From assembly GCF_040812015.1 (NCBI RefSeq), contig NZ_JBFNXJ010000013.1, forward strand, positions 1-64,000: a DNA stretch of 64,000 nucleotides, in the 5' to 3' direction. This document shows, piece by piece, positions 34,644 through 44,006 of this stretch; the stretch's first letter is position 1; the number at the start of each line of letters is the position of its first letter. The position numbers and the translations under genes were made by a program. The notes under the pieces are model-generated. The model saw only the letters and a list, made by a program, of their open reading frames with translations, did no database searches and was not told the DNA's origin. This DNA comes from Chitinivorax sp. PXF-14. Its GTDB lineage: Bacteria > Pseudomonadota > Gammaproteobacteria > Burkholderiales > SCOH01.

Positions 34644-35408
34644 CTACAGCGGAATATCCGGCTGGCTGGCGGAACGGGTTCCGGCCGCGGCCAGGTTGTC
34701 GCCGGAGCGATAGGTAAATACGAGAGACAGCTTGTTTTGCGTCGTGCGGTTGTTGCCCGCGCAGTGAAACAGATTGCTGTGAAACAGCAGTACATCGCCC
34801 TTGTTCAATGGAACGAGTACGGCCTGCCCGATCAGGCTTTGGTTTTCAGGCAGGTCAGTTCTCAGGAACTGCGCCTGATCTAGTTGCGCTGTCGAAATCG
34901 TGGTGTGGTGCGACCCGGGAATCACCGACAAGCAGCCATTCTCCGGCGTTTCCTGCCCCAGCGCCAACCAGGCGGAGATCAATTCGGGGCGCTCGAAATG
35001 CCAGTAGCGAACATCCCGATGCCAACCGGTCAAACTGGAGAAGCGCGGCTGCTTGGTCATGATGCAATTGTGATGAGCCTGCACCAAATACGTTTGCGGC
35101 CCCAGCAGTTGCTTCAGTGGCCATGCGAGCGCCGCGCCAGTCGCCCAAGCAGAGATCATCGGGCTGCGCCCATAGGCCTGCAGCAAGCGGCGGGCAGTCC
35201 TGCCGCCTTCCGCTTGGCGCGAGCTCGGCGCGCCTGGGTACTGCGTATCCGCCTCGAACTCGATGGGCATGGCTTCCCGCGCCAACTCGTGGGCAGCGAA
35301 GCGCACCATCTCGTCACACTGGGCCGGGTCGGCAAGGCCGGGAAGAATCAGATAACCATGCTCGTCAAATGAGCGGAGCTGGTCGTCGGACAACATCAAA
35401 TCAGGCAT
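34644..35408 (-). CDS. Phytanoyl-CoA dioxygenase (PhyH) family protein
   Basis: A 254-residue Fe(II)/2-oxoglutarate-dependent oxygenase. The iron triad is recognisable as His-x-Asp in GWHRDVRYWHF (about 140) and the distal His in HSNLFHCAGNN (about 220), followed by an arginine in FTYRSGDN for 2-oxoglutarate. The N-terminus has FDEHGYLILPGLADPAQCDEM, typical of PhyH hydroxylases. Substrates of bacterial members range from ectoine to halogenation targets, and none can be inferred here. The ATG at 35408 fits family length. It is divergent from the DUF3149 gene; the FNR-like site lies between them. Confidence 0.85.
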   Translation of the reverse strand: MPDLMLSDDQLRSFDEHGYLILPGLADPAQCDEMVRFAAHELAREAMPIEFEADTQYPGAPSSRQAEGGRTARRLLQAYGRSPMISAWATGAALAWPLKQLLGPQTYLVQAHHNCIMTKQPRFSSLTGWHRDVRYWHFERPELISAWLALGQETPENGCLSVIPGSHHTTISTAQLDQAQFLRTDLPENQSLIGQAVLVPLNKGDVLLFHSNLFHCAGNNRTTQNKLSLVFTYRSGDNLAAAGTRSASQPDIPL

Positions 35409-35496
35409 GGCAGAGCCAACGGGGACAAAGCGCAACGCTAACCCGATGCAAGGTAGATTGCAATCTGCTCAATGACTCCGCACGCACCGTCCTAGC

Positions 35497-35536
35497 TTGA
35501 CTTAGGTCAAACCAGGCCGGCCTTCAAGCGTATAAC
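35497..35536 (+). promoter_or_regulatory. FNR/ANR-like site and -10 element before the DUF3149 gene
   Basis: TTGACTTAGGTCAA (35497-35510) is a perfect palindromic TTGAC-N4-GTCAA, one base per half-site from the FNR consensus. A TATAAC -10 at 35531-35536 predicts a start near 35543, putting the site centre at about -40, the class II activation position. A CRP-family regulator other than FNR is also possible. Confidence 0.6.
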
Positions 35537-35574
35537 CTTATTAATACAATGGTTATATCACCCAGGAGTACATC

Positions 35575-35724
35575 ATGGAATTGTGGAAAGAACTGCTGTC
35601 ATCCGACGTAGGCATCATGAGCGCCATCGTCATTGCCACCATCATCGGGATGGCGGGCTACTATGCTTGGTACTTCCACAAAATGGTCGTCGACGCAGAA
35701 AAAAATCAGAACAAACGTAGCTGA
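35575..35724 (+). CDS. 49-residue membrane protein, DUF3149 type
   Basis: A short gene with AGGAG 6 nt before the ATG. The product starts MELWKELLSSDVGIMSAI, has one membrane helix (about 13-32, ending GMAGYYAWYF) and a charged tail (KMVVDAEKNQNKRS). This is the DUF3149 pattern: a short amphipathic lead with SSDVG, then a single span. The role is unknown. Promoter layout suggests induction at low oxygen, which would fit a small accessory subunit of a respiratory complex, but that is speculation. Too short for routine gene calling. Confidence 0.8.
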   Translation: MELWKELLSSDVGIMSAIVIATIIGMAGYYAWYFHKMVVDAEKNQNKRS

Positions 35725-35792
35725 GCGCCTTGCGGTGGCTGGAAACGGCTGCAATCCAAACCCAGCCGCTGCCTCAACAACCCCGCTCGCCG

Positions 35793-36153
35793 GCAGGCAA
35801 GCTCGAAGCGTTGCCGGATCAGCTCGGCCCTCAGCCACGCGAGCAGGCCACGCCTGGTAACGAGTTTGCTCTCGAATCCAGCCCTGCCGAACACCCCAGC
35901 GGGCGTAGCAATAGATGCAGCCGTGCTCGCAGCCATGGTAAGGGTTGATCGACGGGCTGAAATAGATGTCAGGCGAGCGGTTGTGGCTGATCGCCGACTT
36001 TGCCTCGTGCCAGACAATCTAGGGTACGATGCTGGCCGCCTCCCCTACACCACCAGGCCAATCAGACTCTGCCGCTTCGCGAACCAGGTTGTTGAAGCAA
36101 TTAGGTGGATTGCCGTTGGCGCCACGGCCCTTGGCTACTGGTTCATTTCTCAT
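35793..36153 (-). pseudogene. Remnant of a PA0069-family radical SAM protein
   Basis: Reading from an ATG at 36153, the frame opens with VAKGRGANGNP, meets a TAG stop at codon 45 (36021-36019), and then continues in frame with HNRSPDIYFSPSINPYHGCE and the intact radical SAM cluster motif CEHGCIYC (CX3CX2C) and CYAR. About 20 nt further the frame shifts; the adjacent frame resumes with FESKLVTRRGLLAWLRAEL, which continues the same family. After roughly ELIRQRF homology ends, so the C-terminal half or more is gone. Stop codon, frameshifting deletion and truncation together show a dead gene. Family assignment is from memory of the PA0069/Rv2578c group. Confidence 0.8.
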
Positions 36154-36212
36154 TGCTGCATTTCATTACAGTTACGAAAGAATGCCAGCGCGGCCTTACT
36201 GTCGTCCACAAA

Positions 36213-36236
36213 AAAGCCGGGGAGGCCCCCGGCTTT
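36213..36236 (-). terminator. Intrinsic terminator of the chemoreceptor gene
   Basis: On the minus strand AAAGCCGGGG, a 4-nt loop, and CCCCGGCTTT are followed by further T's (TTTTTTG in all). It lies 20 nt beyond the stop of the chemoreceptor. Confidence 0.9.
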
Positions 36237-36256
36237 GGCTTCAAGCATCAACGCCG

Positions 36257-37915
36257 CTAGACGACAAAGCGCTTCACCGCCACTTCCAGCGCCTTCGCAT
36301 GGCGCTCCAGCTCGGCCACGATGGGATTGGTCTTGTCGATCTCACGGTTGCTCGCATCCGACATCTCGGCGATACGCCCAACTGACTTGACGATGTCGGT
36401 GCTGGTCTGCAGCTGGGCACGCGTGCTCGATACAAGCTCGACCAGGTCACGCTCCGCCGTCTCCGCACCACGCGCCAGGTTCTGGAAGGCCGGCACGAGC
36501 TCGTTGATATGGCCGATACCGACACTCACCTGGCGTGCGCCCGACTTCATGTCCGTGGCCACCGAGGCGGTCTCCTGCTGGACGGTATGCACCACGGACT
36601 GGATGCTGTTGGTCGCCTGCGTAGTCTTCTCCGCCAGCTTTCTGACCTCGTCCGCCACCACGGCAAACCCGCGGCCATACTCGCCGGCACGCGCCGCCTC
36701 GATTGCGGCATTGAGGGCGAGCAGGTTGGTCTGGTCGGCGATCTCTTTGATCACGCCGGCGATACCGCTGATCTCCTGCGAATGCTGTTCCAGCCGCGCG
36801 ATCCCCTCGACCGAGTCGTTGACGGCACGCGCCATGCGGTCGATCTCGGCTGTTGCGGCCGCCAGCACCGATTGTCCGTTATGCGCGAGCTCCACGGCTT
36901 CGGCCGAGCGCTGACGCGCCGATTCGGCCCGGTCATGGGCCTGCTCGAAACTGGCCCCCATGCCCTGGACCGACGAGGCAATGGAGGCAGCCGCCTCGCT
37001 CTGGCGCGAGGAGCCATCCTCGATATTGTGGTAGGCATGGGCCAGCGCCTCGGACGATTGGCTCAGCTCACCCGACGTTGTGCCCATATTGCGTATCATT
37101 GCCTGCAGTTGCCTCTGCATCTCCGCCAACGCCTTCAGTAGCAGGCCCACCTCATCGAGGTAGGTCGTGCGGATGTCATTGGTCAACGTGCCAGCCGCAA
37201 TCTTTTCCGCGGCGGAAATCGCGAAATTGAGCGGGCGCGTGATTGAACGGATGATCCAGAACGACAGCGGGATGGCGATCAGCAGGCCGGCCAGGGCAAT
37301 CCCCATGCTGACGGCCCTGATCTTGGTTGCCGCGGCCTCCGTTGTTTCGTACTGTGCCTTGGCCAGCTTTTCCTTGTAGGCAAAGGTGGCGTTGATGGTG
37401 TCGATCAGGGCATTGAAGGTCTCCATATAGGCACCGCGAAACAGGGTGATTGCGTCGGGGCGCATGGTGTCCTTGTATAGATTGACCACCTGCTCGCGCT
37501 GTTTCTGGTATTCGGCGAAACGCCGCGTAAAGGCCTGATACAGCATGGTGGCCTCCGGGTCGCCGCTTGCCTTGAGCAGCGTCGACATTTGCTCGAATAC
37601 ATGCGTTTCATGCTGCCCGATCGCCGCAAAATACTCATCCGCGGTTTTCACATATTGGGTTTCCAGCGCCAGATAGAGCTTGGTCTTGGCCTCGTTGATC
37701 TCGTTGATCGACTTGCCTAGCCCAACCATCGGCACGAGCTGATCCTGATACGTGGTACGAGTCGCCAGATTGGCGCGGCTGATGCCGATGCCCGAGAGCG
37801 CGCTGACGGCCATCAACAACGCAAGCAGCACGGTAACCAGGAAGATCAGCCGGTGACTGACCTTGAGCCCCCGTATCCTGGCCAAACCCTTGATGACGTC
37901 TTTTCTACTTTGCAT
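36257..37915 (-). CDS. Methyl-accepting chemotaxis protein
   Basis: A 552-residue transmembrane chemoreceptor. TM1 (about 24-46), a periplasmic four-helix-bundle domain of about 150 residues ([20 protein letters not shown] region), TM2 (about 202-222), HAMP (about 224-278) and a cytoplasmic signalling domain. The hairpin tip has the conserved [20 protein letters not shown] followed by [20 protein letters not shown]. No CheR-docking pentapeptide is visible at the C-terminus (ending VKRFVV). It couples ligand sensing to CheA/CheW. AGGAAGAG precedes the ATG. No che genes are nearby, so it is an orphan receptor. Divergent from trxB. Confidence 0.93.
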   Translation of the reverse strand: MQSRKDVIKGLARIRGLKVSHRLIFLVTVLLALLMAVSALSGIGISRANLATRTTYQDQLVPMVGLGKSINEINEAKTKLYLALETQYVKTADEYFAAIGQHETHVFEQMSTLLKASGDPEATMLYQAFTRRFAEYQKQREQVVNLYKDTMRPDAITLFRGAYMETFNALIDTINATFAYKEKLAKAQYETTEAAATKIRAVSMGIALAGLLIAIPLSFWIIRSITRPLNFAISAAEKIAAGTLTNDIRTTYLDEVGLLLKALAEMQRQLQAMIRNMGTTSGELSQSSEALAHAYHNIEDGSSRQSEAAASIASSVQGMGASFEQAHDRAESARQRSAEAVELAHNGQSVLAAATAEIDRMARAVNDSVEGIARLEQHSQEISGIAGVIKEIADQTNLLALNAAIEAARAGEYGRGFAVVADEVRKLAEKTTQATNSIQSVVHTVQQETASVATDMKSGARQVSVGIGHINELVPAFQNLARGAETAERDLVELVSSTRAQLQTSTDIVKSVGRIAEMSDASNREIDKTNPIVAELERHAKALEVAVKRFVV

Positions 37916-38001
37916 GTCTCTTCCTACTGGTTTTATTGATGGGAGCAAAGACGTGGGGAACTCGGATTATTGTTTAAATCAGCGTTTAATGAAATAGTTA
38001 A

Positions 38002-39057
<1,056 letters not shown>

Positions 39058-39081
39058 GCCGAGCCCGCTTGTGCGATGACG

Positions 39082-39104
39082 GGGCGGCTACGAGCCGCCC
39101 TTTT
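39082..39104 (+). terminator. Intrinsic terminator after trxB
   Basis: GGGCGGCT, loop ACG, AGCCGCCC then TTTT. It lies 25 nt after the trxB stop and just before the Smr-domain gene. Confidence 0.85.
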
Positions 39105-39110
39105 GACGTT

Positions 39111-39746
39111 ATGCCGACCATGGATGACAAGACACTCGCCCGCCTCAAGACATTGCGCAAGACGCTCGCCGCACCCAAGGCAGCGGCCCGGCCAGCCGCG
39201 ATCGACGCATCACCTGAGGTGCGTGACCGGGCAGCATTCAAGGCTGCGATGAAGGGTGTCAAGCGCCTGCCCGACACGGGCCGCCTCTATCTGCCGGCAG
39301 CCTTGCCCAAAGCCATACCACGGCAGCACATCAAGGACGAGCAGCAGGTTCTGATCGACTCGATGAGCGACTGGAACGAGTGGGAGGACGGGCCGGAGAC
39401 CGGTGTCGAGATCGCCTACCTGCGTGATGGCATGCGCAGCGACACACTGAAGAAGCTGCGTCGGGGGCACTGGGTGGTGCAGGCACAGATCGACCTGCAC
39501 GGCCACAATGTCGACGAGGCACGCTATGCGCTCGCGGCCTTCGTGATCCACAGCCGCCAGGAAGGCATCCGTTGCGTCCGCGTCATCCATGGCAAGGGGC
39601 TCGGCTCGAAAAACAAGGAGTCGGTACTCAAGGGCAAGGTCCCGGGCTGGCTCAGCCAGCGCGACGAGGTCCTGGCCTTTTGTCAGGCCCGCCATGTCGA
39701 CGGCGGCGGCGGTGCCCTGATCGTCCTGCTGCGCAGCGCACGCTGA
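39111..39746 (+). CDS. Smr-domain protein
   Basis: A 211-residue protein with a basic, variable N-terminus and a C-terminal Smr (MutS2-related nuclease) domain from about residue 120. The domain shows IDLHGHNVDEAR, RCVRVIHGKGLGSKN, and the closing GGGGALIVLLR. Both the LDLHG-like and HGKG motifs needed for nicking activity are intact. It is close to the YdaL/SmrA group and may act on branched DNA or on stalled-ribosome mRNA. The ATG at 39111 lies only 7 nt after the trxB terminator T-run; the ATG three codons later is an alternative. Confidence 0.85.
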   Translation: MPTMDDKTLARLKTLRKTLAAPKAAARPAAIDASPEVRDRAAFKAAMKGVKRLPDTGRLYLPAALPKAIPRQHIKDEQQVLIDSMSDWNEWEDGPETGVEIAYLRDGMRSDTLKKLRRGHWVVQAQIDLHGHNVDEARYALAAFVIHSRQEGIRCVRVIHGKGLGSKNKESVLKGKVPGWLSQRDEVLAFCQARHVDGGGGALIVLLRSAR

Positions 39747-39773
39747 CCGGCAGCACAGCCGTCAGATGGCATT

Positions 39774-39817
39774 CTTAAGCAAGCGCTAAGCCGGTTTACC
39801 GCCGGCGGTGTTAGAAT
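39774..39817 (+). promoter_or_regulatory. Candidate PmrA box and -10 element of the arn operon
   Basis: CTTAAG-N5-GCTAAG at 39774-39790: the first half-site is perfect and the second matches 4 of 6 for the PmrA (BasR) direct-repeat box (CTTAAG-N5-CTTAA). TAGAAT at 39812-39817, 21 bp further, is a good -10. The position ahead of arnT, in the short gap after the Smr gene, fits polymyxin- or iron-responsive control. Confidence 0.5.
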
Positions 39818-39843
39818 CGCCCCTTTTCGCAAACCCGCATATC

Positions 39844-41502
39844 TTGAAAGACGACGCTCTGACTAAACGCACCCTGTGGGCGCTGATCCTGGTTTTTGTG
39901 GCGATCTGGTTCGGCCAGCTCGACTACCGCAAGCTGGTCAAACCCGACGAGGGGCGCTACGCCGAGATTTCGCGTGAAATGGCGGCCAGTGGCGACTGGG
40001 TCACCCCTCGCCTGAACGGCCTCAAATATTTCGAAAAACCCCCGATGCAGTACTGGGCGACCGCTGTGGCCTACCATGTGGCCGGTGAGCACGAGTGGAC
40101 GGCCCGCCTGTGGACCGCGCTCACCGGGTTTCTCGGCATCGTCGCCGCGGCGTATGCCGGCTCGGTATTGTTCGGGCGTCGCGCGGGCCTGCTGGCGGCG
40201 CTGGTACTGGGCAGCAGCTTCTATTACCTCGCGCTCGGCCACATCAACACGCTCGACATGGGCGTATCCTTCTTTCTGGAGTTGGCACTGGTCGGCTTCC
40301 TCATGGCCCATCGCGATGGCGCATCGGCCAACACACAGCGCAACTGGATGTGGCTGACCTGGGCTGCCATGGCGGGTGCCATGCTGTCCAAGGGGCTGAT
40401 TGGCTTGGTACTGCCCGGTGCCGCGCTCGTGCTGTATGTGCTGGCCACCCGGCAATTCAGGCTGTTGCTCGGCATGCGCTGGCTCTCGGGGCTGCTGATC
40501 TTTGCCGCCCTGACCCTGCCCTGGTTTGCACTGGTGTCGGCGCGCAACCCGGAGTTCCTGCAGTTCTTCTTCATCCACGAGCATTTCCAGCGCTTCTCGA
40601 CCGATGCGGCAAGACGTTTGGCGCCGTGGTGGATTTTCGTGCCGATCCTTGCGATCGGCATCACGCCCTGGCTGACATGGCTGCCACAGAGCCTCATCGC
40701 CAGCATGCGCAAGCTGCCGACGGAACGCTTCCGCCCACAGCTACTGTTGCTGATCTGGAGCGTGTTCATCTTCGTGTTTTTCAGTACCTCCAAGTCCAAG
40801 CTGCCGGCCTACATCCTGCCCATCTTTCCCGCCGTCGCGATATTGCTGGGTGACTACCTGTCACGTGTAGAAGCGGCGAGCCTGCGCAGGCACGCGGCCC
40901 TGTTGCTCGCGGCAGCCATCGTCGTGGCCGCAATATTTGCGGTTGCTCCGCACTTTGCCAACTACGGCAGCGAGGCCACGCCACGTGCGATGATTGATGC
41001 CTACATCCAGTGGGGGCGTGTTGCCGCACTGGCCGGCGTAGCCGGCTTCGCGGTCGCCTATCTGCTTGCGCGGTCGGCCAAGGTGCTGCCGGCGTTTGTC
41101 GCGATGGGGTTTGCCTCCGTCATCGCCACCTCGCTCTTCCTGAACGGCCACAACGCCCTTGCCCGCTCGAACTCGGCATTCTTCCTGGCACAGGACATCA
41201 AGCCCCACCTCAAACCAGGCGTGCCGTTCTACAGCGTGAAGATGTATGATCAGACGCTGCCGTTCTACATCAAGCGCACGCTGACGCTGGTCGACTATCG
41301 CGACGAGCTGTCGTTGGGCATCGACCAGCAACCCGAGCTGGCCGTCGCCACACTGCGCGAATTCACTGATGCCTGGCAGCATCAGCCGGAGGCACTGGCG
41401 CTGATGTCCACCGAAACCTATGCCGACCTGGCAAAGAACCAACAACTGACCATGCGTGTCATTGCATCCGACACCCGCCGCGTCGTAGTGAGCAAACCTT
41501 GA
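39844..41502 (+). CDS. arnT: 4-amino-4-deoxy-L-arabinose lipid A transferase ArnT-like
   Basis: A 552-residue integral membrane glycosyltransferase of the PMT_2 family. It should move L-Ara4N from undecaprenyl phosphate onto lipid A on the periplasmic face. The first loop carries the catalytic acidic site in KPDEGRYAEISREM, followed by GDWVTPRLNGLKYFEKPP; about twelve hydrophobic helices follow. The end has DYRDELSLG and ETYADLAKN periplasmic segments. The TTG at 39844 gives the family N-terminus; a GTG at 39808 overlaps the -10 element and is unlikely. It heads the arn operon and overlaps the next gene as TTGA. Confidence 0.88.
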   Translation: MKDDALTKRTLWALILVFVAIWFGQLDYRKLVKPDEGRYAEISREMAASGDWVTPRLNGLKYFEKPPMQYWATAVAYHVAGEHEWTARLWTALTGFLGIVAAAYAGSVLFGRRAGLLAALVLGSSFYYLALGHINTLDMGVSFFLELALVGFLMAHRDGASANTQRNWMWLTWAAMAGAMLSKGLIGLVLPGAALVLYVLATRQFRLLLGMRWLSGLLIFAALTLPWFALVSARNPEFLQFFFIHEHFQRFSTDAARRLAPWWIFVPILAIGITPWLTWLPQSLIASMRKLPTERFRPQLLLLIWSVFIFVFFSTSKSKLPAYILPIFPAVAILLGDYLSRVEAASLRRHAALLLAAAIVVAAIFAVAPHFANYGSEATPRAMIDAYIQWGRVAALAGVAGFAVAYLLARSAKVLPAFVAMGFASVIATSLFLNGHNALARSNSAFFLAQDIKPHLKPGVPFYSVKMYDQTLPFYIKRTLTLVDYRDELSLGIDQQPELAVATLREFTDAWQHQPEALALMSTETYADLAKNQQLTMRVIASDTRRVVVSKP

Positions 41503-41870
41503 AACTCGTCGAATTCGCCCTGATCCTGACCGGCGTCCTGCTCAACGCAGTCGCCCAACTGGCGCTCAAGGCCGGCACCAATAGCGTCGGCCACATCGAT
41601 TTCCACGTCAGCAACGTGCTGCCCATGGGCTGGAAACTGGCAACCAACCCCTACATCATCGGTGGCCTGAGCTGCTATGTCGTCAGCGTGGTGGTCTGGA
41701 TCCTGGCGCTATCGCGCGTTGAAGTCAGCATGGCCTATCCGATGCTGTCCATTGGCTATGTCGTCAATGCCATCGCGGCCTGGTACCTGTTTGGCGAAGC
41801 ACTCGGCGCGATGCGCCTGAGCGGCATCGGCATCATCATCATCGGTGTTTATCTCGTGGCCCGGAGCTAA
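41499..41870 (+). CDS. arnE: SMR-type undecaprenyl-phosphate-Ara4N flippase subunit
   Basis: A 123-residue four-helix membrane protein of the EamA/SMR class. Recognisable are LLNAVAQLALKAGTN, YVVSVVVWILALSRVEVSMAYPM and FGEALGAMRLSGIGIIIIGV, as in ArnE/ArnF. It should flip undecaprenyl-phosphoryl-Ara4N to the periplasmic leaflet. Enterobacteria need an ArnE-ArnF pair, but only one subunit is encoded here. It starts with TTG overlapping the arnT stop and is 5 nt before arnB. Confidence 0.85.
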   Translation: MKLVEFALILTGVLLNAVAQLALKAGTNSVGHIDFHVSNVLPMGWKLATNPYIIGGLSCYVVSVVVWILALSRVEVSMAYPMLSIGYVVNAIAAWYLFGEALGAMRLSGIGIIIIGVYLVARS

Positions 41871-41875
41871 TCGGC

Positions 41876-43000
41876 ATGGACTATCTTCCTTTCACCCGCC
41901 CCACCCTCGACGAGGCCACGATCGCCGACGTCGGCGACGTGCTGCGCTCGGGCTGGATCACCAGCGGCCCCAAGGTCAAGCAATTCGAGGCAGCACTGTC
42001 AGAGTATTTCGGCGGCCGGCCGGTGCGCGTACTGAATTCGGCTACCGGCGGCATGGAAGTCGCCCTGCGCCTGATCGGCATACAAGCAGGCGACGAAGTG
42101 ATCACCACGCCGCTATCCTGGGTGGCCACCGGCAATGTCGTGCTCAACGCAGGCGCCAAGCCGGTTTTCGTCGATGTCGATCCGCACACCCGCAATATCG
42201 ACCTGGATCGTATCGAGGCGGCCATCACGCCACGCACCAAGGCCATCATGCCGGTCGACCTGGCCGGGCTGCCGGTCGATCGTGACCGTCTCAACGACAT
42301 CGCCGCACGCCACGGCCTGCGCGTGATCGAAGACGCGGCCCAGTCCATGGGCAGCACCTGGCGTGGCCGCCGTATTGGCAGTTTCGGCGACCTGATTTCG
42401 ATCAGCTTCCACGCCAACAAGAACCTCACCACCACCGAGGGCGGCTGCCTGGTGCTGCGCGACGAATCCGAGATTCCGCTGTTCGAAAAGCTGCGCTTGC
42501 AAGGTGTGGTGCGCTCCCCGGACGGGGGTATGGATGTGGACGTGACCGGCGGCAAATACAATATGACCGATGTCGCTGCGGTTATCGGGCTGCACCAGCT
42601 CAAGCATATCGAGGCCTTCAATGCGCAGCGCAAGGCGCTGGCACGCCACTATTTCGCCAAGCTCGACCGCACGCTGGGCCTGGGGCTGCCGGTCGAGGAC
42701 TTCGAGAACAGCAACTGGCACATGTTTCAGCTCACACTGCCACTCGACTCCTTGCGCATCAGCCGCGGCGAATTCATCCAGATCATGCATGCACGCGGCA
42801 TCGGCATTGGCGTGCACTACCCCGCCATGCACCTGTTCACACTGTATCGCGGCCTGGGCTGGAAAGAGGGCGACTACCCGCACGCCGAGAAAATCGGCCG
42901 CGAAACCGTGACGCTCCCCCTGTTCCCGCGGATGAGCGAGGCAGACGTCGAACGAGTCTGCCAGAATATCCATGAGGTTCTGTCAGCCAATATGCGCTAA
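41876..43000 (+). CDS. arnB: UDP-4-amino-4-deoxy-L-arabinose--oxoglutarate aminotransferase
   Basis: A 374-residue PLP-dependent DegT/DnrJ/EryC1 aminotransferase. It converts UDP-Ara4O to UDP-L-Ara4N. The N-terminus LPFTRPTLDEATIADVGDVLRSGWITSG, VITTPLSWVATGN, VIEDAAQSMGS and the PLP lysine in SFHANKNLTTTEGG are clear. The substrate loop QGVVRSPDGGMDVDVTGGKYNMTD and YPAMHLFTLYRGLGW match ArnB. All catalytic residues are present. Confidence 0.93.
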   Translation: MDYLPFTRPTLDEATIADVGDVLRSGWITSGPKVKQFEAALSEYFGGRPVRVLNSATGGMEVALRLIGIQAGDEVITTPLSWVATGNVVLNAGAKPVFVDVDPHTRNIDLDRIEAAITPRTKAIMPVDLAGLPVDRDRLNDIAARHGLRVIEDAAQSMGSTWRGRRIGSFGDLISISFHANKNLTTTEGGCLVLRDESEIPLFEKLRLQGVVRSPDGGMDVDVTGGKYNMTDVAAVIGLHQLKHIEAFNAQRKALARHYFAKLDRTLGLGLPVEDFENSNWHMFQLTLPLDSLRISRGEFIQIMHARGIGIGVHYPAMHLFTLYRGLGWKEGDYPHAEKIGRETVTLPLFPRMSEADVERVCQNIHEVLSANMR

Positions 43001-43058
43001 CTGCGTTATTGGCTGATTGCCCGCAACACAATTTTTGTTATCCATTCCAGACGTTCCC

Positions 43059-44006
43059 ATGGCGCAACCACAAGTTTCCGTCATCATCCCGGTCTACAAC
43101 GAAGAAGACGGGTTGCAGGCACTGTTCGACCGGCTCTACCCGGCGCTCGACAAGCTCGGGCGCAATTACGAGGTCATCTTCATCAACGACGGCAGCAAGG
43201 ACCGCTCGCCGGCGATTCTGCGCGAGCAGTTCCAGAAGCGGCCCGATGTGACGCGCGTGATCCTGTTCAACGGCAACTTCGGCCAGCACAAGGCGATTCT
43301 TGCCGGCTTTGCGCACGCACAAGGCGACTACGTGGTAACGCTCGATGCCGACCTGCAAAATCCGCCGGAGGACATCGCCACCCTGCTCGCCGAAATGGAC
43401 CGCGGACACGACTACGTCGGCTCGATCCGCCGCCAACGCAATGACAGCGCCTGGCGCCATGTCGCGTCTCGTGCGATGAACAGCCTGCGCGAACGCATCA
43501 CGCGCATCAAGATGACCGACCAGGGCTGCATGCTGCGTGCCTACCATCGTCATATCATCGATGCAATCAACCAGTGCAGCGAAATGAACACCTTCATTCC
43601 CGCGCTGGCCTATACCTTTGCCTCGAAGCCGACGGAAGTCATCGTCGGTCATGACGAGCGCGCCGCCGGCGAATCGAAATACTCGCTGTACAGCCTGATC
43701 CGCCTGAATTTCGACCTGATGACCGGGTTCTCGATCGTGCCGCTGCAGCTGTTCTCGATGCTCGGCATGCTGGTGTCGCTGGTCTCCGGCCTGCTCGTGA
43801 TCTATCTGGCTGGACGCCGTCTGATCATCGGGCCAGAAGAAGGCGGACTGTTCACGCTGTTTGCAATTGCCTTCCTGCTGATCGGCGTGGCGCTGTTCGG
43901 CATCGGCCTGCTCGGCGAGTACATCGGCCGCATCTACCAGGAAGTCCGCAACCGGCCGCGCTACATCATCCAGGCCGTGCTGGAAAACCGGGACGATCGC
44001 GCATGA
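43059..44006 (+). CDS. arnC: Undecaprenyl-phosphate 4-deoxy-4-formamido-L-arabinose transferase
   Basis: A 315-residue GT2-family glycosyltransferase with two C-terminal membrane helices (about 233-260 and 270-297). It joins formylated Ara4N to undecaprenyl phosphate on the cytosolic face. Motifs are SVIIPVYNEEDG, VIFINDGSKD, the DXD-containing TLDADLQNPPED, and GESKYSLYSLIRLNFD at the membrane interface. The ATG at 43059 starts right at the GT2 domain. It overlaps the formyltransferase gene as ATGA. Confidence 0.93.
   Translation: MAQPQVSVIIPVYNEEDGLQALFDRLYPALDKLGRNYEVIFINDGSKDRSPAILREQFQKRPDVTRVILFNGNFGQHKAILAGFAHAQGDYVVTLDADLQNPPEDIATLLAEMDRGHDYVGSIRRQRNDSAWRHVASRAMNSLRERITRIKMTDQGCMLRAYHRHIIDAINQCSEMNTFIPALAYTFASKPTEVIVGHDERAAGESKYSLYSLIRLNFDLMTGFSIVPLQLFSMLGMLVSLVSGLLVIYLAGRRLIIGPEEGGLFTLFAIAFLLIGVALFGIGLLGEYIGRIYQEVRNRPRYIIQAVLENRDDRA

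Noticed and set aside
39808-39843. Upstream GTG start for arnT
   Set aside because: It would place the start codon directly against the TAGAAT -10 element, leaving no leader, and adds residues not typical of the family.
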